NCBI GenBank assembly: GCA_050289385.1
Contig: JBNKFQ010000006.1
Location: 1 to 30,067 of the forward strand
Reading direction: 5' to 3'
DNA: 30,067 bases
From: JBNKFQ01 sp050289385
GTDB lineage: Bacteria > Pseudomonadota > Gammaproteobacteria > Pseudomonadales > Porticoccaceae
Positions 15,496 through 24,505 of this stretch are shown here, one piece after another; the stretch's first letter is position 1; each line of letters begins with the position of its first letter. Below the pieces are notes generated by a model that had not been told where the DNA came from, made no database searches, and saw only the letters and a list, made by a program, of their open reading frames with translations. A program made the position numbers and the translations under genes.

Positions 15496-18400
15496 TGCGG
15501 CGCCCTTTAAAATACCTGCTATGGATTCCGGTATCGGCAATTCTGCTAGCGATTGTGGCCCTTTTTCTACTGATCGCTACGGTTCCCGGCACTCGATGGC
15601 TGATTTCAATAGCCGCTTCATCGGCGCCCGGTGAATTAACGGTTGCTGACAGCAGGGGCACATTGTTGTCGGGCCTCACGCTCGAAGATGTCGGTTACCT
15701 TTCATCCGATCTAACCCTGCATGCCGACTCATTGACAATGGACTGGCGGCCCCGCCTGCTGCTGGCGCGCGGGCTGTTATCGCTTGAGAAACTGCACCTG
15801 TCCAATGTCGAAGTGATATTGCCTGCTTCGGCGCGGGAGCAAAACGAACAACCGTTTGTCATGCCGGAAATATTCACACCCGTTGCCCTGGAGGTGGACA
15901 GTTTTCGAGTGCAGCAATTCAAGCTTGTTCAGGGTGACACACAGCAGCTTGTACACCGTCTGGAATTGGCCGCCAGCTTCGTTGGCAGTCGTCTCAGGAT
16001 TGACAGGGCAGAGCTGGACAGTGAGGTCGCCAGCGCCTCCCTGAGCGGCGCTTTCGCCATGTCAGAACCGTTCGGGACTGATCTGAAAATCGACTGGGAG
16101 TTGCGCTTGCCTGAATTTGAGCCGTTCAGCGGTTCGGGGAATTTTAAAGGCAACTTGCACGATTTGAAGGTTCGGCACCGGCTCGTTGCGCCGATTGAGT
16201 TGGGCATTGAGGGTGCCGTTGACCTGCTGGCTGATACCCCGGCGCTTGATATTGCCGTCAGTTGGGATCGCATCGACTGGCTCCCGGCAGGTTTCCCCGC
16301 TATCGAGCCACTTGGTGTGGTAAGCAGTACGGGTGGCGAGTTGCGGGTAAAAGGGACATTCAATCGCTATCAGCTCAAACTGGATACGGCTTTTGAGTCC
16401 GAACAGTTGCCGGTTGTGGATCTCTCCTTGAGTGGCGAGGGAGACCACCAGCAATTTCAGGTGCAAAACCTGCAATTGCGTGCTCTTGACGGAACGCTTG
16501 ACGCACAGGGCAAGTTGCAATGGTTGCCAGAGCAAATGGCTGACTTTCGGCTTCAGGGTCGGGATCTGCCAATGCAGCAGTTGTTGCCCCAGGCATATAT
16601 CCCCGAAGTCTTGTCGAGCGTGACTCTGGGCCGACTTACCCTGGGTCGACTGTCTCTGGATGCTGAGGTGAAGGCGCAATCAAGCGGTGAACTGCCAGAT
16701 ATATGGCTGTCGGTATCCAGCCTTGATGGCGCAATAAATGACAAGGCCCTGCGTGTCAGTGGCGAACTGGCTCTGTCGCAGCAAGTTTTGACAATGAATC
16801 GGTTGCAAGTGGTGATGGGATCCAATCATTTCGCTGCCAGCGGGCGGCTTGATGACAATTTGCGGCTCGACCTCAAGATCAATGCTCCGTCACTGGACAA
16901 CATCCTGCCAGGCCTGCAGGGTGAGATTTACGGGGATCTGGCGCTTGGGGGGACGCGTCGGGAACCGCAAGCCAGTATCGATCTGAAAGCGAAAAATCCG
17001 GGTTTTGCCGGCAGTGGAGCCGACAGTGTAACGGTGGTCGGCGAGATAGACCTGCAGGGCAGAAAGAAGTCAAACATTGTGCTTGAGGCCACAGAGCTGA
17101 AGTTCGGCGAACAAGTGATTCATCAGACAAGCATAAAAGTCAGTGGTGTGCCCTCTGCGCACACAATGGCTGCCCGGATCGAACACGATATGGGACGTCT
17201 CAAGCTGGGGTTGAAGGGAGCCTGGTCCGGTACATTGTGGCAGGGTCAGTTAACAGACAGCGAAATCGCCCCGCCCAACTTTGCGGCCTGGCAGCAGAAC
17301 AGGCCAGTGGCACTCTCGGTAGGTGCGCAACAACTGCAACTGCAATCAAGTTGCTGGCAACAAGGTGACAGCCAGCTGTGTCTGGCTGCCGATGTTTTGG
17401 CCGACAGTTACCATGTCCGTGGCGAACTTGGCGGTTTTGATTTGCAGTCCTTGCAGGGGATTTTACCCAATGGTGTGACGCTCACGGGTGGCGCTGAAGC
17501 CGACTTTGAGGTGCGCGGTAACGTCGGTGGCAAGACACCCGCCGCGACTATCCATTTCAATTATTCCCAGCCGCAGTCTGTTTTGCGCTATCGCGGCGAA
17601 AACACCGAAGATGAAGTGGTCGAAACTCGATTTAACACGTTAAAAATACAAGCAAATGGCACTACCGAACGCCTTTCTGTCGATGGTGTGATGGCGGGTG
17701 AGCATACCGGTGAAACTCGTTTACAGTTGACGCTGGAAAAACTGTTATCTGACACCGCTTCCCTTTCGGGTTCAATGACCACTCGCATCGAGGACATTGG
17801 GTTTTTGGCGGGACTGCATGCCGCGATTGGCGACATCGGCGGCGCCTTTGCAATACAGGCGCAAGTGGATGGGCTGCTAAGGCAACCGCAAGTGCAGGGC
17901 CGTTTGCAGTGGCAGGGCGGTCATTTGCAACTGCCACGAGTGGGCACAGACTTACAATCCATTAACCTGACTCTGGCGGTAAAAGGGCAGGAGAATGCGA
18001 TTGCCAGCTCCCTGATTGCCAGCAATTTTGAGTTGCGCGGTTCTGCAAATTCGGGCAAGGGCCAGGTTGCGATCAACGGCTCGGGCAGCTTCACGGATTT
18101 GTCGCGGTGGACAGCAACCGGAGTAATTGATGGCCAGGATTTTCAGGCGGTTAAATTGCCCGATATGGATATTCTGGTATCGCCCAACATTGAATTTACC
18201 GGGCAACCGGAGTCGCTGCGACTGCGCGGTAGCCTGGCAATACCACAGACCGAAATTGTTTTAAAACAGTTGCCGGAAAGTGCAGTGAACACCTCGCCCG
18301 ATGCGGTGGTTCATCGGGCGGACAGTGATGGGACAAAGCAGTCGGCATTTGCCGTCGATGCCGTGCTTGATTTGCAGCTTGGTGATGCCGTTCATTTGCG

Positions 18401-19052
18401 AGGCTTTGGCCTGGATACACACCTGACGGGTAAACTGGCACTGGTGTTGCGGCCAGATGGTACAACACAAGCCAATGGCGTGCTTGATTTGGTGGGTGGA
18501 GAATTTGCAGCTTACGGCCAGAAGCTGACCGTAGAGCGTGGCACCATGGTGTATGCGGGACCGCTCGACAATCCCGCGCTGGATGTACGTGCCGTTCGCA
18601 AGGTGGGTGACGTGACGGTTGGCCTGTTGATTCGCGGGTTGGCCAAAAATCCGGAAACCACAGTTTTTTCAGAACCGTCCATGCCCGAGGCCGAAGCACT
18701 GGCGTATTTGTTGCTGGGGCGGCCCCTGGCGCAAAGCGGGGAAGGGGATGGACAAATGTTGCAAAATGCGGCTATTGCGCTTGGCCTGAAACAGGTTTTG
18801 CCGATTGCCCAACAAATCTCTTCGGCGTTAGGTATTGATGAACTGACGGTGGAAGGTGACAGTACAGAGGGCACTGCAATTACGGCCGGTCAGAATATTG
18901 GCAGCCGATTATCGCTTAAATACAGCTATGGCGTGTTTAGCCGAATTGGAGCCCTGATCCTTGAATACCGATTGAACAAAAACCTCAGTCTGGAAACCCG
19001 TGCCGGTGAGGCATCTTCCATCGATTTGATTTACAGCGTGGAAAAAGACTAG
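15495..19052 (+). CDS. tamB: Translocation and assembly module protein TamB (AsmA-like)
   Basis: 1185-residue protein, close to the usual TamB length. The N-terminal signal anchor covers residues 8-30 (LLWIPVSAILLAIVALFLLIATV), followed by GTRWLI, typical of TamB. A very long repetitive beta-rich periplasmic region is predicted to form a lipid-conducting groove. The conserved C-terminal DUF490/TamB domain spans about residues 850-1185, with GTMVYAGPLDNPALDVRAVR, LLLGRPLAQSGEG and a C-terminus LKYSYGVFSRIGALILEYRL. It spans from the inner membrane to TamA. It is directly coupled to tamA, with no frameshift seen across the full length. Confidence 0.93.
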   Translation: MRRPLKYLLWIPVSAILLAIVALFLLIATVPGTRWLISIAASSAPGELTVADSRGTLLSGLTLEDVGYLSSDLTLHADSLTMDWRPRLLLARGLLSLEKLHLSNVEVILPASAREQNEQPFVMPEIFTPVALEVDSFRVQQFKLVQGDTQQLVHRLELAASFVGSRLRIDRAELDSEVASASLSGAFAMSEPFGTDLKIDWELRLPEFEPFSGSGNFKGNLHDLKVRHRLVAPIELGIEGAVDLLADTPALDIAVSWDRIDWLPAGFPAIEPLGVVSSTGGELRVKGTFNRYQLKLDTAFESEQLPVVDLSLSGEGDHQQFQVQNLQLRALDGTLDAQGKLQWLPEQMADFRLQGRDLPMQQLLPQAYIPEVLSSVTLGRLTLGRLSLDAEVKAQSSGELPDIWLSVSSLDGAINDKALRVSGELALSQQVLTMNRLQVVMGSNHFAASGRLDDNLRLDLKINAPSLDNILPGLQGEIYGDLALGGTRREPQASIDLKAKNPGFAGSGADSVTVVGEIDLQGRKKSNIVLEATELKFGEQVIHQTSIKVSGVPSAHTMAARIEHDMGRLKLGLKGAWSGTLWQGQLTDSEIAPPNFAAWQQNRPVALSVGAQQLQLQSSCWQQGDSQLCLAADVLADSYHVRGELGGFDLQSLQGILPNGVTLTGGAEADFEVRGNVGGKTPAATIHFNYSQPQSVLRYRGENTEDEVVETRFNTLKIQANGTTERLSVDGVMAGEHTGETRLQLTLEKLLSDTASLSGSMTTRIEDIGFLAGLHAAIGDIGGAFAIQAQVDGLLRQPQVQGRLQWQGGHLQLPRVGTDLQSINLTLAVKGQENAIASSLIASNFELRGSANSGKGQVAINGSGSFTDLSRWTATGVIDGQDFQAVKLPDMDILVSPNIEFTGQPESLRLRGSLAIPQTEIVLKQLPESAVNTSPDAVVHRADSDGTKQSAFAVDAVLDLQLGDAVHLRGFGLDTHLTGKLALVLRPDGTTQANGVLDLVGGEFAAYGQKLTVERGTMVYAGPLDNPALDVRAVRKVGDVTVGLLIRGLAKNPETTVFSEPSMPEAEALAYLLLGRPLAQSGEGDGQMLQNAAIALGLKQVLPIAQQISSALGIDELTVEGDSTEGTAITAGQNIGSRLSLKYSYGVFSRIGALILEYRLNKNLSLETRAGEASSIDLIYSVEKD

Positions 19053-19138
19053 GTGAGTCGGAAGTCGGAAGTCATTATTTGCGCCATCGCTTTGCCCGGT
19101 TTGGATAACGGGTAACTTTGCTCCTTCCGTTTTGAAGT

Positions 19139-19160
19139 CGGAGTAGGACTCCGTTATTTT
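19139..19160 (+). terminator. Rho-independent terminator after tamB
   Basis: Stem CGGAGT (19139-19144), loop AGG and ACTCCG (19148-19153), followed by TTATTTT. It lies about 90 bases after the tamB stop and just before the TonB-receptor fragment. The region between (19053-19138) holds a short GTCGGAA repeat and nothing else seen. Confidence 0.7.
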
Positions 19161-19162
19161 GA

Positions 19163-19537
19163 AGAGACAAAAAAAAACGACTACCGTTCGTTTCAGAATA
19201 TCAATATGGGTTTGGCATGAATTATCAGTTCAATCTGGCTGGTCGTTCTGGTGTTTTGTCCCTGGATTACAATCGCAAAGGAGATTCAGTATTCATAAGT
19301 CGGGCACCGGACGGCTCTTATATATATCAGGGGGGAATCTGATGTTCTTGATGTCTTCAATGCCAATTTCTCCTGGGATGTTTCTGAAAATGTGGTTCTG
19401 GGGGTGTTTGCCGAAAATTTGACGAATGAGCAAGGTTTTCCGACTGCGACAAATGACAGGACAACCAATATAAATTCTTCGGGAGAGGTGCTTTCTTTAG
19501 GAAGCAGCGGGGCATAACTTTTTTATTTCAGGTGTAA
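19163..19537 (+). pseudogene. Decayed C-terminal fragment of a TonB-dependent receptor
   Basis: Reading 19163 onward gives RLPFVSEYQYGFGMNYQFNL, then LAGRSGVLSLDYNRKGDSVF, a typical outer-barrel sequence. A +1 shift at a run of six Gs (19330-19335) restores the frame to VLDVFNANFSWDVSENVVLG and VFAENLTNEQGFPTA, which is the classic near-C-terminal strand of TonB receptors. A second shift near 19491-19499 leads to RKQRGITFLFQV and a stop at 19535-19537, which resembles the closing strand. About 120 residues survive; signal peptide, plug and most of the barrel are absent. No usable ribosome site was seen. The fragment lies between tamB and a FecI-like sigma gene. A sequencing error at the G run could explain one shift, but not the missing front. 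Confidence 0.75.
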
Positions 19538-19655
19538 CGCAAATACAAACAAGCATCCTGTATCGTTTCCCCGCAAGCGTGCCGGCAGGGGGTTGTCACG
19601 ATCTATAATCCTTACATTTGTCTTCTACTTATGTGAATTTCTAAAGTGACTATTT

Positions 19656-19671
19656 TGGTGTGACGGGTCAC
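19656..19671 (+). promoter_or_regulatory. Possible sigma/operator element before the first fecI-like gene
   Basis: TGGTGT-GA-CGGGT (19656-19668) matches the tail of the 41-base element found twice at the second sigma locus, with a one-base shorter spacer. It overlaps an inverted repeat GTGAC-GG-GTCAC (19660-19671). It lies about 95 bases before the preferred sigma start. The rest of 19538-19763 shows no other feature. Confidence 0.35.
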
Positions 19672-19763
19672 GGTACTATTTGGTCTATTCTCTTTTTTTC
19701 CCGCAAAGTGAGGAAACTGGCTCATTAGTTCGTTTTGTCTATACAGATACTGCGAATAATGGT

Positions 19764-20381
19764 GTGGTATTGACTGCCCGAGCAACCAACAACGTGACAG
19801 ATTTGCCACTTCGAGATCGCGAGATTCGGGAGCGTGCTCTCGAACGCCTGTTTAAAGAGCACGGGGCTGCACTGCGTGCTTTTTTACGGGTGCGCACCGG
19901 CAGTGAGCACGAGGCGGACGACATCGCCCAGGAGGTATTTGCACGCCTGGCTCGACTGGACAACCTGTTGGAACGCCTGCCCTCTGGAGCTGCTGGCAAT
20001 CGCTCCTACATCTTTACCGTGGCCAACAATCTGATTGTAGACATCGAGCGGCGCAAGGTGCTGGAACGACGCTATCGCGAATCACAAAGCCGCAAAACGG
20101 TTGATACAGAAGACCAGCAGTTTCGGCGGGAGGTTGATCTCAGTACACCCGAATCTTGTGCTTTGGCAAGTGAAGACATTGCCCGCTTGAAAGCGGTGAT
20201 CAAGCAACTTAAACCCGTTTGGCGTGATGCATTTATTTTTATCCGTGTCGATGGCCTGAGTTACAGGGAGGCGGCCAGTCGTATGGGGGTCAGTTTCAAA
20301 CAAGTGGAGCGCTACCTTACAAGTGCGCTGACTCAAATACGCAAGGCGGCCATCGGCTGCACGGAAGAGGACAAACCATGA
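19764..20381 (+). CDS. FecI-like ECF sigma factor (copy 1)
   Basis: RNA polymerase sigma-70 of the ECF FecI group. Region 2 begins LFKEHGAALRAFLRVRTGSE and continues to DDIAQEVFARLARLD. Region 4 is near the C-terminus (WRDAFIFIRVDGLSYREAAS, then MGVSFKQVERYL). It should direct transcription of the linked TonB receptor when released by FecR. The start is uncertain: the frame is open from a TTG at 19680. GTG 19764 gives an N-terminus about as long as that of the paralogue at 28103 and leaves room for a promoter; no strong ribosome site marks either. The stop overlaps the fecR start (ATGA), so the two are coupled. Confidence 0.85.
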   Translation: MVLTARATNNVTDLPLRDREIRERALERLFKEHGAALRAFLRVRTGSEHEADDIAQEVFARLARLDNLLERLPSGAAGNRSYIFTVANNLIVDIERRKVLERRYRESQSRKTVDTEDQQFRREVDLSTPESCALASEDIARLKAVIKQLKPVWRDAFIFIRVDGLSYREAASRMGVSFKQVERYLTSALTQIRKAAIGCTEEDKP

Positions 20382-21520
20382 TTGGTAAATTCAAACAGAT
20401 GTTGGCATTCAATCGGGCCAGCCAGGATGTGGTGCGCCTGTTCTCCGAAGAGCCTTTGTCTACAAATGAAGAGCACGGTATTCGCAATCGTTGTGAACGC
20501 TCGACCATCCACCATGACGGTTTCGTGGCCACAGCGCAACTGTTCTCCGACCTTGGCGTATTTTCCGGTGATGAAGAGTTGTCGTCTTTGGCGCGTTCCA
20601 GTAACGATGCTCGACGAGGCTTAACAAAAACCGCGCTGCCGGTAGCCACGCAATCTGCAGCACCAGCGCGTGATTTGTTTGGCAACACCAGAGCCAGACG
20701 TCTATGGCCAGTATATGCCGCAGCGGCTGGTTTACTGGTGACCGTAGCATTATTTTATGGTGAATTTTATCCGCCAACGGATTCCAGCATTACTAGTGCG
20801 CGCTATGTGACGCAGACGGGTGAGCAGAAGAGTATCCAGCTTCCAGATGGTAGCAAGGTAATGTTAAACACCAGTTCTGAACTGATTACGGAATTTTCAT
20901 CGCGATGGCGTAAGCTGACACTGCTGCGTGGTGAAGTATATTTTGATGTGGCACCTGAAGCAGACAGGCCTTTCAGTGTTGATTTGGGTGAACGTATAGT
21001 GACTGTGTTAGGTACACAGTTCGATATCTTTCGTGAGCCTGATCGCATTACGCTTGCCGTCTCCGAGGGCGAGGTTCTGATGCATCGCACTCAAGACCAG
21101 ATAAACGTTTCTGCTCCTGTTTTGTCACCCCCTGGAGATGAGGGTATATACCTGGAGCAGCTGCTGTCGCGGCGTGTGCAGGCAGGTACGGTTGTACAAC
21201 TGGACGTGCTGCAAAACACCGCTACGGCATATCGACCAAAAGATATTGGTGACATGGCTACATGGCGCTCAGGTGTGTTGCAATTTAATGCGGCTCACTT
21301 GTCCGATGTGGTGCGTGAGTTAAACAGGTATTCTGCCAAAAAAATCCTGATCGAAGATGCGTCGGTAATGAATCTGGAGCTGTTTGCAACAGTGCGCCTG
21401 GATCGTATAAATGAAGCAATTTCAATCTTGGAAAATACGATGCCAATTCGTGTTGTGCGGCATGTAGACCGGATTGTTATCCATTCAAGCAATCGTGCGC
21501 ATATAGGTAAAAACAGGTAA
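20378..21520 (+). CDS. FecR-like sigma regulator (copy 1)
   Basis: 380-residue inner-membrane signal transducer. The cytoplasmic N-terminal anti-sigma part (residues 1-108) carries a DUF4880-like helical segment (ASQDVVRLFSEEPLSTNEEH). One membrane helix follows (about 110-128, LWPVYAAAAGLLVTVALF). The periplasmic FecR domain (about 142-240) includes YVTQTGEQKSIQLPDGSKVM, LRGEVYFDVAPEADRPF and VLGTQFDIF. A C-terminal STN-like domain (about 295-372) begins GVLQFNAAHLSDVVRELNRY. It senses the receptor's STN domain and controls the adjacent sigma factor. It is clearly paralogous to the fecR at 28690, especially in LIEDASV and the final strand ending DRIVI. Confidence 0.88.
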   Translation: MIGKFKQMLAFNRASQDVVRLFSEEPLSTNEEHGIRNRCERSTIHHDGFVATAQLFSDLGVFSGDEELSSLARSSNDARRGLTKTALPVATQSAAPARDLFGNTRARRLWPVYAAAAGLLVTVALFYGEFYPPTDSSITSARYVTQTGEQKSIQLPDGSKVMLNTSSELITEFSSRWRKLTLLRGEVYFDVAPEADRPFSVDLGERIVTVLGTQFDIFREPDRITLAVSEGEVLMHRTQDQINVSAPVLSPPGDEGIYLEQLLSRRVQAGTVVQLDVLQNTATAYRPKDIGDMATWRSGVLQFNAAHLSDVVRELNRYSAKKILIEDASVMNLELFATVRLDRINEAISILENTMPIRVVRHVDRIVIHSSNRAHIGKNR

Positions 21521-21674
21521 GCGTTGACAGCTCGGGTGCGGAATAAAGATTTAATTTAACGTTGGGCGAGGAACATAGTTGTTTTATTCGTTTTGTTTTT
21601 ACATCTGATGGATTTATTTGGTAAGTCAGGTGTCGAGACGACAAGTGATAACTATTTTCCAAGAGGATTAAAAA

Positions 21675-24401
21675 GTGGGTATAACCAATGCAGTCATGTT
21701 AAATGGCAAATTTAAAAAGTGCAGCTTGGTGCTTGGTCTGGCCTCGGCGATCGCTATGGGAATTAATAGTCCCGTAAGTGCTGACGCTGATAAATTGCAG
21801 CTTGATATTAAAAGCCAGCAAGTCGGTTACGCATTAACAGAGCTGGGAAAAAATGCCAGCGTGCAGATTATTTTTCCGAAAGGATCTGATAGCAAGGCAA
21901 TGACGACAGCAGTTCAGGGAGAATTTACGCTTGCAAGCGCCTTGAGTCGTATGTTGGCGGATACAGGTTTGGTATATGAATTTGTTTCTGACGATTCGGT
22001 GGTGATTAAGCAGGCAAGTGATTCTGGTAAGAATCAGCAGAAAGAAAAGATCCGTGAAAAACGGCAACAGGTAATGGACGAGGTTATTGTTACTGCAACC
22101 AAGCGTGAGACCAGTTTGCAGGATACCGCTTTATCCATTTCAGTTTTGAACAGTGACATCATTGACAAGCGTGGCTTAACCAAAATGGACGACTATATGA
22201 GCACCGTTCCAGGGGTTACCATGCAGGAGCGAGGTGGCACTGGTAATACCATTGTGATGCGTGGGATTTCGGTGAATCATGGTGATGAAGCTGTTGGTGT
22301 TTATTTTGGTGAAACGCCTGTCTCCGGTGGTTTGGGTGCAACCTGGGGCTCCGGTACATTTGATTTGAAAATGGTGGATATCGATCGAGTAGAGGTACTG
22401 CTCGGACCGCAAGGTACATTGTTTGGTTCAGGTTCAATGGGAGGTGCGGTACGTATTATCCCGGCTGAACCGAATTTGAATGAAACCAGTGGGAAAGTGT
22501 TCGCGGAGTATTCACAAACAGGTGAACGCGGTGGCGGTAATAACGTGTTGCAGGGTGTATTTAACTTGCCATTGATTGAGGACAAGCTGGCTGTTCGTGG
22601 CGTGGCATACCGCTTTGATGATAGCGGTTACGTAGATAATATCGCAGCCAGTTATTCCGGCCCGTGGGGTTCAGCAATTTCGGTGAATACCAGAGATACA
22701 CTGGGAGAAACCGCCGAGGCATGGGGGGCAGACGTACGTGATCAAGATAATAGGGGAGCAATCAAAACCACTGGTGCTCGTTTTTCAGCCCTCTGGCAAC
22801 CAACAGAAGAGTTTTCTGTCAACCTGAGCTACACATGGCAGCAAGTGGAAGGAAATGGTTGGCCGGATGTAGACATTAACCTGCCGGGCAAGTTCCAGCA
22901 GACGCGGGTGGGACCATCACTGAAAAGCAATCTGTTGGACGGTTCAGACTTTGTTGTTAATGGTAATGGCCCTGCTATTGGCCCGGAAGGTTTTTATAGC
23001 GAGCTAAACACCTATGCTCTTACTTTGGATTACGATCTGGGTTGGGGCAGTTTGCACAGTGTATCCGCGTGGCTTGACAGGGAAGCCTGGAATCACGGTG
23101 ATTCTACAAAAGATCTCCCCACATTGGGTGTGTTTTTTACTTTTGATGAAAGAAGTACGGACAGATTTTTTCAGGAAGTGCGCTTTGCATCGGAGTTCGA
23201 AGGCCCATTTCAGATTTTAGCTGGGCTTTATTACGAGGATATCGACAATAAACTTTCATTTGGTGAAGCTTTTGGCGGGGACCCAGACCAAATACCAAAC
23301 TTTATTACGACGGCAATAGATAACGGGTATGGCGTACCTGCCGTTACACATGACTGGCCAGAAATGTATATGGTTGCACCCCATTGGGATGATACGCTTC
23401 AGCAAAAGGCTGTTTTTGGAGAAGTGTCATGGGATATTATTGAAACACTGACAGCGACCTTTGGTATTCGTCACTATGAGTATGATCAATCAAATTATCA
23501 AACCCTTGCAGGGTTTTGGTACTCAAGTGCAGAAGAGTTTGTTTGGGGAGATGTCGCTGGAGACAATAAGGGTGAAACCTACAAAGCCAATTTGAGCTGG
23601 AAGCCAAGTGATGACACTCTCTTGTATTTCCAGTGGGCAGAAGGTTTTCGACCTGGTAAAGCCCTGCCAGTTTTAAACCTTAGTGTTTATGATCCTGAAG
23701 GAACCGGGTTTTATACTAAAATGGATGGTACCAATATCCCAATTCGTACTCAGACTGATCCTGATACGCTCGAAAACTTTGAACTGGGTTTCAAAGGGAC
23801 TTTTGCAGACGGGCGCATAAACTTCAACGCTGCAGCTTACCATATTAATTGGCAAGGATTGCCGGTAGATGTTCGAGTAGTTGAAGTAAATAACCCTGGT
23901 ATAGGTGCTGGCACCACTGTTAACGCCGGTGAGTCAACATCCGAAGGTGTGGAACTGGAAGCGCATCTCTTGTTATCTGACAATTGGTCGCTGGATTTGG
24001 GTACGTCCTGGAATGAAACCAAACTGGCCAAGGACCAAGCCGGGTTGGGTCAAAAAGGGGATGATTTACCTAACTCTGCAGATTTAAGCTATAGTGCGGG
24101 TCTGGAGTACGGATTTGTAGTTTCCGGCTACGATGCTTTTATACGTGGAGATTATTCCTACGTAGGAAAATATAATGTGTATCTCAACCAGAATCCGATT
24201 CTTCCCCAAACTGGAGGTTACAGTCAGATTAACCTGAAGGGTGGTGTGAATGTAGGTAATATGGCATTCAGCGTATATATCAGAAATCTGACCAATTCCG
24301 ATGACTTTACCTGGGTTTCTGATGGTTGGCAGAAAGGTGGGCCCGAAGCCTTCCGGCTGCGTCCTCGCACCATCGGGATGAACATTTCATACCAGTTCTG
24401 A
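21675..24401 (+). CDS. TonB-dependent receptor with N-terminal STN signalling domain
   Basis: 908-residue outer-membrane active transporter, energised by TonB and also acting as the surface sensor for FecR/FecI. The GTG start at 21675 has AGAGGA 7 bases upstream; a Met eight residues in is possible. A signal peptide ends near residue 36 (NSPVSA). The STN domain spans about 40-112 (LQLDIKSQQVGYALTELGKN). A TonB box-like DEVIVTA lies at 135-141. The plug follows, with LQDTALSISVLNSDIIDKRG, GPQGTLFGSGSMGGAVRI and the barrel. The C-terminus RLRPRTIGMNISYQF ends in Phe, as expected for an intact barrel. The ligand cannot be read from sequence; iron chelates are common for this architecture. Confidence 0.92.
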   Translation: MGITNAVMLNGKFKKCSLVLGLASAIAMGINSPVSADADKLQLDIKSQQVGYALTELGKNASVQIIFPKGSDSKAMTTAVQGEFTLASALSRMLADTGLVYEFVSDDSVVIKQASDSGKNQQKEKIREKRQQVMDEVIVTATKRETSLQDTALSISVLNSDIIDKRGLTKMDDYMSTVPGVTMQERGGTGNTIVMRGISVNHGDEAVGVYFGETPVSGGLGATWGSGTFDLKMVDIDRVEVLLGPQGTLFGSGSMGGAVRIIPAEPNLNETSGKVFAEYSQTGERGGGNNVLQGVFNLPLIEDKLAVRGVAYRFDDSGYVDNIAASYSGPWGSAISVNTRDTLGETAEAWGADVRDQDNRGAIKTTGARFSALWQPTEEFSVNLSYTWQQVEGNGWPDVDINLPGKFQQTRVGPSLKSNLLDGSDFVVNGNGPAIGPEGFYSELNTYALTLDYDLGWGSLHSVSAWLDREAWNHGDSTKDLPTLGVFFTFDERSTDRFFQEVRFASEFEGPFQILAGLYYEDIDNKLSFGEAFGGDPDQIPNFITTAIDNGYGVPAVTHDWPEMYMVAPHWDDTLQQKAVFGEVSWDIIETLTATFGIRHYEYDQSNYQTLAGFWYSSAEEFVWGDVAGDNKGETYKANLSWKPSDDTLLYFQWAEGFRPGKALPVLNLSVYDPEGTGFYTKMDGTNIPIRTQTDPDTLENFELGFKGTFADGRINFNAAAYHINWQGLPVDVRVVEVNNPGIGAGTTVNAGESTSEGVELEAHLLLSDNWSLDLGTSWNETKLAKDQAGLGQKGDDLPNSADLSYSAGLEYGFVVSGYDAFIRGDYSYVGKYNVYLNQNPILPQTGGYSQINLKGGVNVGNMAFSVYIRNLTNSDDFTWVSDGWQKGGPEAFRLRPRTIGMNISYQF

Positions 24402-24426
24402 TTGAAGTAAAATTCGCTTGTTATAT

Positions 24427-24457
24427 GACCAGTTATATCCTTGCGGTATAGCTGGTC
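24427..24457. terminator. Hairpin terminator after the TonB receptor gene
   Basis: GACCAG (24427-24432) pairs with CTGGTC (24452-24457), with additional pairing of the inner TATA..CC/GGTATA. AATACATTTTC follows. It sits 25 bases after the receptor stop and before the end of the convergent radical SAM gene. Confidence 0.6.
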
Positions 24458-24505
24458 AATACATTTTCAGCAGGCATTTAATTGCCCCAGGTACAATGGA
24501 CAGTT

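Noticed and set aside
19159..19422. 87-residue open frame after tamB
   Set aside because: It is a shadow frame over the TonB-receptor relic; the relic's own frames give convincing barrel sequence while this one does not.
21506..21540. GGTAAAA...CGGGT before the first TonB receptor as a third copy of the 41-base element
   Set aside because: The spacing between the two blocks is 20 bases, not 23, and the internal TTGATCTG and CCGTGGTGT blocks are missing; similarity is too weak.
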